From the NCBI GenBank assembly GCA_023412455.1, contig JAEYNQ010000073.1:1-7689 (forward strand): a DNA stretch of 7,689 nucleotides, in the 5' to 3' direction. Below the pieces are notes generated by a model. The model worked only from the letters and a program-made list of their open reading frames with translations, was not told the DNA's origin and did no database searches. The position numbers and the translations under genes are program-made. Numbering within the stretch: position 1 is the stretch's first letter; each line of letters begins with the position of its first letter. Shown one piece after another: positions 1 to 6,175 of this stretch. This DNA is from Bacillota bacterium. Its GTDB lineage: Bacteria; Bacillota; Clostridia; Lachnospirales; Cellulosilyticaceae.

Positions 1-2051
1 GCAAAACCGCCTATGAAATGCGAAATGCGACAAAAGCACAGGATGTTGTAGATGCGGCAGGTCTGCCTTCAAGTGTGAGTATTTCCACCACCAATGGCAT
101 TAATACAAGTCTACCCATCACATGGTCCACTACCACCCCCTATAATGCCAAGACTGCTAAATATGAGGTGACTGGCACGCTCACCGGCGACAAAAACATA
201 GACCCTAGCAGTATCACTAAGAGCATAACTGTCACGGTCGCCCCAGTTACAGCGGTAAACCCAACCTTCGACGATACGACGGTAATCACAAATAGCGACA
301 GCTCAGCTACGGCCGCTAAGTTGGGAAGCGACATTCTCCCCACAAACGGCAGCATTAAAGTTGGGGACGAAAGCATTACTTATATCATTAACTGGAATGG
401 TGGCGAAACACTGGATAGAACTACAATGGGCAATGAGCAGACCTTTACCGGAGACATCAACTATTCCTCCCCTCCGGCATGGCTTACCTTGCCAAGCAAC
501 CTCACCGTCAGCCGAAAGATAACAGTCACGGATAAAACTTATACTGTCATCTTTAACCTGAATGGTGGAACCCGTACAGGCGGCGGTGAATTAATGCAGA
601 CTGTCGCTGAGGGTAGCACGGCAATGGCTCCTACTGTTTCCCGCAGTGGTTATACCTTTACCGGCTGGGATAAAGCCTTTACCAATGTAACATCCCATCT
701 GATAGTTACTGCAAGCTGGCGTTATAATGGCGGCGGCGGTGGTGGCGGTAGTGGTAGTGGTGGCGGTAGTGGTGGCGGTGGAAGTTCCTCCAATGACAAC
801 AGCAGCTCCATCATCGCCAACCCACCCGCAGTCCATGAGCCAAATGCTCCCACACATGGTGAAGTCAAGGTGCTCGGCACGGTGAATGTCGTCGTGAACA
901 TTACCGACAAAGATATCACCCATGCCTTTGACAAGGCTATGGCAGAAGCAAGGAAAAACGGTACTGAGCAAAACGGCATCACTGTGATACTCCGAGTGGA
1001 TACGGACAATAAGACTGGATCTCATGTTATGATCAATCTGCCAAAGTCCGTCCAAGATATCATCATCATCAAGAAAATCGTCAGCATCATTGTGGTGGTG
1101 GATAGCCCCGATATCCGAATCGGTATGGATTTGGCTACTGTGAGGGAAATCAACAGGCAGGCAAAGTCTGATGTGAATATTACCGCCACCCGTATGAACA
1201 GCAGCAAGCTCCAGGGAGATGCAAAACGAGCCATTGGCAATCGCCCCGTATTCGATCTTAAGGTGAACTACGGTAGCGGCAAACAAGTACAGAGCTTTGG
1301 AGCAGGAAATGTATCCGTCGCCATCCCCTACACCCTCGGTGCAAATGAACAAGCTGAGAATGTGCAGGCAGTCTATGTGGATGAGAGCGGCAAGGTCCAC
1401 TGGCTCCCAGACTCCGTGTATAACAGTGGGGAACAGGTACTGCACTTTTCTACCTCTCACTTTTCCACCTACGGCGTCGGCTATAAGGAGACCCCTACCC
1501 CATTTAAGGACATTGCAGGCCATTGGGCAAAGGAAGATATTGAGTTTGTGGTAAGCCGTGGATTGTTCAGTGGCACTTCCACCACCACCTTCAGCCCTAA
1601 CACCCCCATGACAAGAGGAATGTTCGTCACCGCCCTCGGGCAGCTGGCAAACGTGGATGTGAGCATCTATACTAAGAGTAGCTTCAGTGATGTGAAGAAT
1701 AACGCCTACTATATGGGCTACATTGAGTGGGCAAGCAAAAACAACATTGTAAGCGGCGTTGGCAATGGAAGGTTTGGCCCTGATCAATCCATTACCCGTG
1801 AGCAGATAGCGATCATTATGAACAACTATGCCAAGACCATGAGCTATACCTTGCCAAAGGCCCATGCAGAGAACACCTTTGCCGATCATGGCAAGATCAG
1901 TACCTACGCCAAAGAAGCCGTGGAGCAGATGCAGATGGCAGGGGTCATCAGTGGAAAGAACAGCAACCTCTTTGACCCACAGGGTACGGCCACGAGAGCG
2001 GAGGTATCCGCTGTACTGCGTCGCTTTGTGGATATGACAAATCTCCAGTGA
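1..2051 (+). CDS. S-layer/surface protein with Ig-like, InlB-type repeat and three SLH domains (5' partial)
   Basis: This is the C-terminal 682 residues of a secreted surface protein. The frame is open from base 3 to the first base-pairs of the window, so the true start and signal peptide lie upstream, and the ATG at 18 is only an internal Met. In order, I see an Ig-like segment (about 3-245, with a PITWSTTTPYNA-type core), a second Ig-like segment (about 260-536), an InlB/Flg_new-type repeat (about 537-725, with FNLNGG and GYTFTGWDKAF), a Gly/Ser linker (726-810), then a beta-rich region typical of clostridial S-layer proteins (about 860-1490, with SPDIRIGMDL and VSVAIPYTLGA). Three SLH domains follow at about 1503, 1683 and 1878. 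SLH domains bind pyruvylated secondary wall polymer, so the protein should sit on the cell wall. Base composition is clearly more GC-rich than in the neighbouring genes. Family assignment is firm; ligand or exact role (structural S-layer, adhesin) is not visible. Confidence 0.93.
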   Translation, partial: KTAYEMRNATKAQDVVDAAGLPSSVSISTTNGINTSLPITWSTTTPYNAKTAKYEVTGTLTGDKNIDPSSITKSITVTVAPVTAVNPTFDDTTVITNSDSSATAAKLGSDILPTNGSIKVGDESITYIINWNGGETLDRTTMGNEQTFTGDINYSSPPAWLTLPSNLTVSRKITVTDKTYTVIFNLNGGTRTGGGELMQTVAEGSTAMAPTVSRSGYTFTGWDKAFTNVTSHLIVTASWRYNGGGGGGGSGSGGGSGGGGSSSNDNSSSIIANPPAVHEPNAPTHGEVKVLGTVNVVVNITDKDITHAFDKAMAEARKNGTEQNGITVILRVDTDNKTGSHVMINLPKSVQDIIIIKKIVSIIVVVDSPDIRIGMDLATVREINRQAKSDVNITATRMNSSKLQGDAKRAIGNRPVFDLKVNYGSGKQVQSFGAGNVSVAIPYTLGANEQAENVQAVYVDESGKVHWLPDSVYNSGEQVLHFSTSHFSTYGVGYKETPTPFKDIAGHWAKEDIEFVVSRGLFSGTSTTTFSPNTPMTRGMFVTALGQLANVDVSIYTKSSFSDVKNNAYYMGYIEWASKNNIVSGVGNGRFGPDQSITREQIAIIMNNYAKTMSYTLPKAHAENTFADHGKISTYAKEAVEQMQMAGVISGKNSNLFDPQGTATRAEVSAVLRRFVDMTNLQ
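726..810 (+). repeat. Gly/Ser low-complexity linker
   Basis: GGC/GGT/AGT codons encode an almost pure Gly-Ser stretch, followed by a Ser/Asn-rich tail, between the InlB-type repeat and the S-layer-type domain. It is presumably a flexible spacer holding the N-terminal Ig-like domains away from the wall-bound C-terminus. Triplet repeats of this kind can slip in length between strains. Confidence 0.8.
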
Positions 2052-2095
2052 AATTATACAGGGTTTCACCAGATAAATTTAACCATGTAAACCTT

Positions 2096-2141
2096 AAAAA
2101 GCCTTACAATCTGTATTTTCTACAAATTGTAAGGCTTTTTT
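2096..2141. terminator. Bidirectional intrinsic terminator between convergent genes
   Basis: A perfect 15-bp inverted repeat pairs 2096-2110 (AAAAAGCCTTACAAT) with 2126-2140, around a 15-base loop in which GTA and TAC can also pair. The arms begin and end in A5/T5-6 runs, so each strand yields a hairpin with a U-tract. It lies 44 bases after the surface-protein stop and 21 bases beyond the stop of the first lipoprotein gene, and so serves both transcripts. Confidence 0.93.
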
Positions 2142-2162
2142 AAGTTCCTATTCATTTCTTAT

Positions 2163-2813
2163 TTACTGAGCAGTACCTGTATAAGCAGTAGCTGTTATCT
2201 CATGTAATTGGTTGAGTGGCTCTATAAAACCACCAAGAGCTGCAGTAAACTCATCAATATCTGCTTGGGTAAGATCCTCTCCTTCAATGATTGTAGGGTC
2301 TTCCAAAAGAGCTTGTGGCATTTCCATTGTTGTAGCTACTTCATTTAAGGTGTCCACTACATCTGCATCTTGCTCCCACCCATTTTGTTGTGCCTGAGCT
2401 ACTACTTCTGTATGTAAATCAGCTATTTCATTATACATATCTGTTAAAGCAGCTAAATCAAAAGTAGTCTCCACTGGTGCAGGTACTGCTACTGCTTCCT
2501 TATACTCTTTCACTGAAGCAATAAGGTTATCTAGCTCTATTTCCATTTGCTCTACATCAATGTTCTTTGCCTGCTCTGGATCTTCGATAATCACTCTAAT
2601 CTCTTCAATAGCATCTGCTAAATCATTATGCATTTTTAAGCATTCATCATCATTATTCCAACCATTGGTGTTAAAAAGATCTGCTGCTTCATTAAAAATA
2701 TCTGCCGTTTGATTGTATTTTTCTGTTACTCCTGTTAAGTCAGGGCCACCACAACCTGTCAATAGAGCCAATGACATGATTAAAATAACACCCATGGAAA
2801 TAAGCTTTTTCAT
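2163..2813 (-). CDS. Two-module NGW-family lipoprotein (paralogue 1)
   Basis: This is a predicted lipoprotein of 216 residues of unknown function. Lys2-Lys3, a hydrophobic core and the lipobox LLTGC place the lipidated cysteine at residue 21, so it should be anchored on the outer face of the membrane. The mature part is acidic and probably helical, and consists of two copies of one module (about residues 25-108 and 119-203). They align without gaps at an offset of 94: DL at 25/119, NGW at 50/144, EDP at 77/171. A Pro/Val-rich joint (VPAPVETT) separates them. In-frame starts also exist at 2819 (ATG, 5 bases from GAGGAG) and 2822 (GTG). I chose the ATG at 2813 because its MKK start aligns with the paralogues, which keep a similar 12-base spacing; 2819 is a fair alternative. 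A sigma-A promoter lies just upstream. I do not recognise the family by name. Confidence 0.88.
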   Translation of the reverse strand: MKKLISMGVILIMSLALLTGCGGPDLTGVTEKYNQTADIFNEAADLFNTNGWNNDDECLKMHNDLADAIEEIRVIIEDPEQAKNIDVEQMEIELDNLIASVKEYKEAVAVPAPVETTFDLAALTDMYNEIADLHTEVVAQAQQNGWEQDADVVDTLNEVATTMEMPQALLEDPTIIEGEDLTQADIDEFTAALGGFIEPLNQLHEITATAYTGTAQ

Positions 2814-2860
2814 ATTCATCACTACTCCTCTGTATAAATTATGTTTCCTTGCTGTCTATA

Positions 2861-2889
2861 ATTATAAGAAATTTTCTACAAATTGTCTA
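2861..2889 (-). promoter_or_regulatory. Sigma-A promoter of lipoprotein paralogue 1
   Basis: On the minus strand, TAGACA (2889-2884) and a perfect TATAAT (2866-2861) are separated by exactly 17 bases. This matches the housekeeping promoter consensus with one mismatch in the -35 box. It implies a leader of roughly 35-45 bases and independent transcription of this gene from the paralogue upstream. Confidence 0.75.
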
Positions 2890-2961
2890 CTTTTATCATA
2901 AATTATCCTATTTTAGTACGAATTGACATATGCTTCCCACATCTATGACCTTCTCTAGTGC

Positions 2962-3414
2962 TCAGTGATTAGCCTTTCTCTTTTCCTTTGTAAATTCTTT
3001 TGTTAAAGATGTACTACCCATCCCTTCTTTATATCTTTCCATTTCTTCCATAACCATGTCTAAGTAATGTTCTATTTCTTCTACATCACTAGCCGTTACA
3101 AAGTCTAGGGCATCTAGCTCTTCTTTGATTTCAGTTAAGGCATCCGCTATGTCATTATGGTTTTGTATCATCGCCTCATCTTGATTCCAGCCATTGGCAT
3201 GAAAAAGCTCTGTTGCTTCATTAAAAACAGTTTCTATTTCACTAAACTTTTCCTTTGCTCTCGTTAAATCTCCCGGACTATTATGCTTTTCTAGCATAAA
3301 AACATTTCCAATTTCACTAAAATTTTCTTTGCTTTCCGGCAAATCATCACCACCTCCTGTCAATAAAGTCAATGCCATCATGAAGATCATTCCTATTGAA
3401 ATAATACTTTGCAT
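2962..3414 (-). CDS. NGW-family protein with a lost lipobox cysteine (paralogue 2)
   Basis: This 150-residue protein is close to paralogue 3, sharing for example ANGWNQD and a FSEIETVF/LTEIETVF segment. The export signal is kept (MQSIISIG... up to LLTG), but residue 21, Cys in both relatives, is Gly (codon GGT at 3354-3352, TGT in the others). It therefore cannot be lipidated at the usual site and would be either membrane-held by its uncleaved signal or released. Residues 24-39 and 49-64 are a diverged tandem repeat (DLPESKENFSEI / DLTRAKEKFSEI), so the N-terminus is duplicated. The C-terminus ends in a Lys-rich tail (TKEFTKEKRKANH) unlike its relatives. An upstream ATG at 3426 directly abuts AAGGAG and is an implausible start. 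The ATG at 3414, 12 bases away, matches the spacing in paralogue 3. No clear promoter was found. It may be on the way to becoming a pseudogene, but the frame is intact. Confidence 0.72.
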   Translation of the reverse strand: MQSIISIGMIFMMALTLLTGGGDDLPESKENFSEIGNVFMLEKHNSPGDLTRAKEKFSEIETVFNEATELFHANGWNQDEAMIQNHNDIADALTEIKEELDALDFVTASDVEEIEHYLDMVMEEMERYKEGMGSTSLTKEFTKEKRKANH

Positions 3415-3597
3415 CCTATCACCCATCTCCTTCTTTTGTTGTAAGAGTTGAATTTTATCCCCATAAGCTGAAATAGAAAAGGAGCCTCTTGACTAAAAAT
3501 GATACTCTCTAATTTTTGTAAACTTGTTTGTCTACATAGAAGAGATGTACCTAAATTAGTAAGATAGCCCCTTAAATATTACCGCAGTATTTATAAT

Positions 3598-3792
3598 CTA
3601 TTTAGTCGTAATTGCTTTAGTTTGCCATTCATAGAGTGTTTCTACATAGCCTGCAAGATTTACTATCATCTCACCACTATCTGTTTGATTATATCTTTGT
3701 CCACCTTATGTAGTAGGATCTACTATAATCGTTTTTGGTGCTCCCATCATAGTCATTCCTTCTCTTAATGCATTTACTCCATCTGAAATGGT
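3598..3792 (-). pseudogene. Decayed 3' extension of lipoprotein paralogue 3
   Basis: Reading on in the same frame past the stop of the gene at 3793, the sequence stays protein-like for 64 codons: TISDGVNALREGMTMMGAP, then IIVDPTT, a TAA stop at 3708-3706, then GGQRYNQTDSGEMIV and a tail ending YVETLYEWQTKAITTK, before a TAG at 3600-3598. There is no plausible ribosome binding site inside it. The simplest reading is that the ancestral lipoprotein was about 180 residues long and was split by two nonsense changes. The segment has no counterpart in paralogue 1 or 2. Alternatively it could be the tail of a different gene fused by deletion. Confidence 0.55.
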
Positions 3793-4143
3793 TTATGAAG
3801 CTATATCTGATAAAGATATGCCCACTGCTTCCTTATACATATTAACTTGTTCCATAATGATGTCTAAATACTCTAATATTTGTGTTACATCATCATCAGT
3901 TACAAGTCCTGGACTATCTAGAGCTTCTTTCATTTCAGTTAAGGCAGCTGCTAAATCATCGTGTGTTTGTACCATTGTTGCATCTTGATTCCAACCATTA
4001 GCCTCATATAACTCTGTTGCTTCAGCAAAAACTGTTTCTATTTCAGTAAGCTTTTCTTTTGCTGGTGTTAAATCAGCACCACAACCTGTTAATAGAACTA
4101 ATGACATCATTAACATAATTCCCATTGAAATAATCTTTTTCAT
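3793..4143 (-). CDS. Single-module NGW-family lipoprotein, probably truncated (paralogue 3)
   Basis: This predicted lipoprotein has 116 residues. It has a classic signal, MKKIISMG with a Met/Leu-rich core and LLTGC, placing the lipid-anchored Cys at residue 21. The mature part is one acidic, probably helical module: DLTPAKEKLTEIE, EANGWNQD at about 47-54, and a second helical region ending MYKEAVG. AAGGAG (4161-4156) lies 12 bases before the ATG. Its module is closest to paralogue 2, and homology at DNA level extends into the ribosome binding site, so the two are tandem duplicates. The stop at 3795-3793 looks secondary, because coding-like sequence continues in frame. The truncated product still contains the whole module and may work. 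Function is unknown; it lies downstream of the sensor kinase on the same strand, about 200 bases away. Confidence 0.78.
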   Translation of the reverse strand: MKKIISMGIMLMMSLVLLTGCGADLTPAKEKLTEIETVFAEATELYEANGWNQDATMVQTHDDLAAALTEMKEALDSPGLVTDDDVTQILEYLDIIMEQVNMYKEAVGISLSDIAS

Positions 4144-4294
4144 AATTATACTAATCTCCTTTTATTTATTTTAAACTAATGTCATTTATAATTATATATA
4201 ATATTTTATATGTTTTAAATTTTTAGCGCAAAATGTCCTTTTTTTATTATGAAATGTATTAGTTCTTCCATTTTATGGGCTTTAGTCATTGCTC

Positions 4295-4320
4295 TTGCTT
4301 TTTATCTCTTTTAAAAGCAA
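4295..4320. repeat. AT-rich inverted repeat downstream of the kinase gene
   Basis: A perfect 8-bp inverted repeat, TTGCTTTT (4295-4302) and AAAAGCAA (4313-4320), surrounds a 10-base spacer, 24 bases past the kinase stop. On the minus strand no U-tract follows it, so it is at best a weak terminator. The rest of 4144-4343 is very AT-rich. It may include a poor promoter for paralogue 3 (TTGCGC-17-TAAAAT), which I do not rate highly. Confidence 0.35.
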
Positions 4321-4343
4321 AACTTTTTACAGATTATGTCACT

Positions 4344-5609
4344 CTATATTGCAATTCGCAAGCTAAACTCTCCCTCTTTGGCCGTAAAAGAAGATATACC
4401 CTCGTACCTTTCTACTATTGAAATAATACTCTTAGTTCCATACCCATGGCCCTCCTTAGTAGTCATCGGGTATCCTCCTTGGAATTCTACTTTCTCTTCA
4501 TAGTTATTAATTACCTCAATAAGCAGCTTATCTTGTCGTATATAAGAAGTTATTTCTATTTTTCGTTTTTCCAACTCCTTAATACTCTCTACAGCATGTA
4601 TGGCATTTTCTAGACTATTAGATAAAATAGTACTTATATCTGTATCAGATATATTTAGCTCCTTTGGAAGTTTCACATCTACCTTCATCACTATTTGTTT
4701 TTCATTTGCCTTAGCCACATAAGAGGATAAAATAATGTTAACGGTCTCATTCTCACAATATCTTACAACAGCTGAACTAATAATTTCTGAACTTATCTCA
4801 CTTATGTAGTCTTGAGCCTTCTCAATATCTCCTTGTCCAATACACATGTTAATATATTGTAAATGATGACGTAAATCATGCCTATACATGGCTACCTTAG
4901 CCTGAGACTCCCTAATCTCTTTTATATACTTCTGCTGAGCTTTCATCTGAATATTTAGTATTTCTTTTTCCTGCTTAATAATCAGGTGATCGAAGGTTTC
5001 TTGAAAATAATAGATAAGCATCAAATAAAAAATAATACTCAATAGGGATGCAAGCCACTGATAAATGATAGTACTATCTATGGTGTAAATATAATCTGTA
5101 TAGATGCTACCAATATAGCATACTAAATAATAGAGACAAGGAACTACATTAATCAAAAAGTTGCCTTTAGTATCCTGTCTATTGAGCTTTATAAAGACCT
5201 TGCCTAGATACTGGTAGACAAGGACAATAATGACTATAGAAACACCTATTTCTGCAAAAATAGTAATAAAAATAGTGTCTTTAAAAATGTGGGTAATAAA
5301 TTCAACACCTAAACGTCTAGGAGTCATTAAGACATAGGCTGTAAATAGGGTAAATAGAACGTGGGTAACCTTTTGTTTGGATAAGATTATAAAGAAAATG
5401 AAAGTTGGAATATGGGTAATAAAAGGATAACCTGTAATAATTAAGTCTATTCCAAACGTCAAATAAAATATACCTTGTATATTATAAAGAACCACAGTAA
5501 AAATACTTACTATACATAGGTTTTTTTTATTTTTTTCTATATCCAATAAGATATACATAATGGCAATCCCAAATACAAGCACAATAAGCCCATTAAATAT
5601 TTGTAGCAC
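4344..5609 (-). CDS. AgrC-type sensor histidine kinase (GHKL family)
   Basis: This membrane sensor kinase of 421 residues probably autophosphorylates on His and passes the phosphate to a LytTR-type response regulator, as AgrC/ComD relatives do. About seven hydrophobic segments fill residues 2-202. A helical linker follows, then the H-box YRHDLRHHL with His244 as the likely phosphoacceptor. The ATPase part has an N-box (ILSNSLENAIHA, 328-339) and a G-box (GHGYGTKSI, 387-395). There is no periplasmic-size loop or PAS domain, as in peptide-sensing kinases of this family. The frame opens with a TTG at 5624, but that codon overlaps the ribosome binding site GGAGGG (5623-5618). The GTG at 5609, 8 bases downstream of it, is the better start. 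It lies 26 bases after the 142-residue gene and is surely co-transcribed. No AgrA, AgrB, AgrD or other regulator is visible nearby, so its signal and partner are unknown. Confidence 0.9.
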   Translation of the reverse strand: MLQIFNGLIVLVFGIAIMYILLDIEKNKKNLCIVSIFTVVLYNIQGIFYLTFGIDLIITGYPFITHIPTFIFFIILSKQKVTHVLFTLFTAYVLMTPRRLGVEFITHIFKDTIFITIFAEIGVSIVIIVLVYQYLGKVFIKLNRQDTKGNFLINVVPCLYYLVCYIGSIYTDYIYTIDSTIIYQWLASLLSIIFYLMLIYYFQETFDHLIIKQEKEILNIQMKAQQKYIKEIRESQAKVAMYRHDLRHHLQYINMCIGQGDIEKAQDYISEISSEIISSAVVRYCENETVNIILSSYVAKANEKQIVMKVDVKLPKELNISDTDISTILSNSLENAIHAVESIKELEKRKIEITSYIRQDKLLIEVINNYEEKVEFQGGYPMTTKEGHGYGTKSIISIVERYEGISSFTAKEGEFSLRIAI

Positions 5610-5635
5610 CTTTTTACCCTCCAAACACTATTAGT

Positions 5636-6064
5636 TTATTTACCCATTCTACTTTGATCCACCCTATACCACTTGCAGATATCTTTCCAAAGTAATAAGG
5701 AATCTTTTGTTCCAAGCCTATTTACTTTAGCTTGAAGCCCTTCCCATTGCTCTTGCAATTTAATGGGTATTTCAGTGGTATCTGATTCCTTCATACATCT
5801 ATGAAGTAGAGAAAGAGCTATAGTAAAGTTCTCCTCCTTTTCTTGGGCAAGAACTATTTCTATTGCTGTGGGAAGCAACGCAAAACTACTGTACTTAAAA
5901 TCCTGTAAATCATCAAAAATACCGATGGTACCTCCTTCCACATACATTTGATGATATTTCCAAACCTCTGTCCTTAACTTAAATATTTCTTTAAGCAGTT
6001 CAGGTTTACAATTCCACCTGATTTCATCAACTAAATTCGCCCCTCTAGCAAAAACATTCTCCAT
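5636..6064 (-). CDS. Uncharacterised 142-residue soluble protein upstream of the kinase
   Basis: I do not recognise this protein. It has no signal peptide or membrane segment, so it should be cytoplasmic. It appears mostly helical and fairly rich in Trp and Leu, with segments such as ELLKEIFKLRTEVWKYH, a short Gly-containing turn (EGGTIGIFDD) and a long second half ending LLLWKDICKWYRV. The ATG at 6064 follows AAAGGTG at a distance of about 10 bases, a moderate site. The stop lies 26 bases from the kinase GTG, so the two genes are almost certainly one operon. That suggests a role tied to the kinase, such as a modulator or a product of the same response, but this is inference from position only. 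Confidence 0.78.
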   Translation of the reverse strand: MENVFARGANLVDEIRWNCKPELLKEIFKLRTEVWKYHQMYVEGGTIGIFDDLQDFKYSSFALLPTAIEIVLAQEKEENFTIALSLLHRCMKESDTTEIPIKLQEQWEGLQAKVNRLGTKDSLLLWKDICKWYRVDQSRMGK

Positions 6065-6100
6065 AGATTTTTGTCACCTTTTCTTTTTCGATCCTCTTGG

Positions 6101-6129
6101 GTTATCTTAGTCTATATTCTGTGGATCAA
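6101..6129 (-). promoter_or_regulatory. Possible weak sigma-A promoter for the 142-residue gene and kinase
   Basis: TTGATC (6129-6124) and GATAAC (6106-6101) lie 17 bases apart on the minus strand, each matching four of six consensus bases. Position is suitable, about 37 bases before the start codon. The match is weak and the -35 box overlaps a small inverted repeat, so treat it as a candidate only. Confidence 0.25.
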
Positions 6130-6165
6130 CAGCTATAGGGTTATTCCTATGGAAGGATCATTCCA
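6119..6165. repeat. Three consecutive small inverted repeats, two sharing one loop
   Basis: CTGT-GGATCA-ACAG (6119-6132), CTATAGG-GTTATT-CCTATGG (6133-6152, one G-T pair) and TGGAA-GGATCA-TTCCA (6150-6165) follow each other in the gap between tag and the 142-residue gene. The first and third have the identical six-base loop. They may be regulator binding sites or an RNA structure; none has a U-tract, so they are not typical terminators. Confidence 0.4.
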
Positions 6166-6175
6166 GCATATACTT

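Noticed and set aside
722..1009. A 95-codon minus-strand frame with a poly-Pro/Leu tail
   Set aside because: The Pro/Leu tail is the antisense reading of the Gly/Ser linker triplets.
591..2069. A 492-codon open frame on the minus strand, antisense to the surface-protein gene
   Set aside because: It is a His/Cys/Val-rich shadow of the GC-rich surface-protein gene, without ribosome binding site or recognisable domain, while the plus strand has clear SLH domains.
3427..3597. A promoter for paralogue 2 at TTTACA...TATCAT
   Set aside because: The two boxes are only 12 bases apart, too close for a sigma-A promoter, and no better pair was found.
3706..3795. Recoding of the stops in paralogue 3 as selenocysteine or pyrrolysine
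   Set aside because: Both internal stops are TAA, whereas known recoding of these kinds uses TGA or TAG. Nonsense mutation is simpler.
2163..4143. CRISPR array or mobile element suggested by repeated sequence in the lipoprotein region
   Set aside because: The repeats are diverged coding paralogues without spacers, transposase or terminal inverted repeats.
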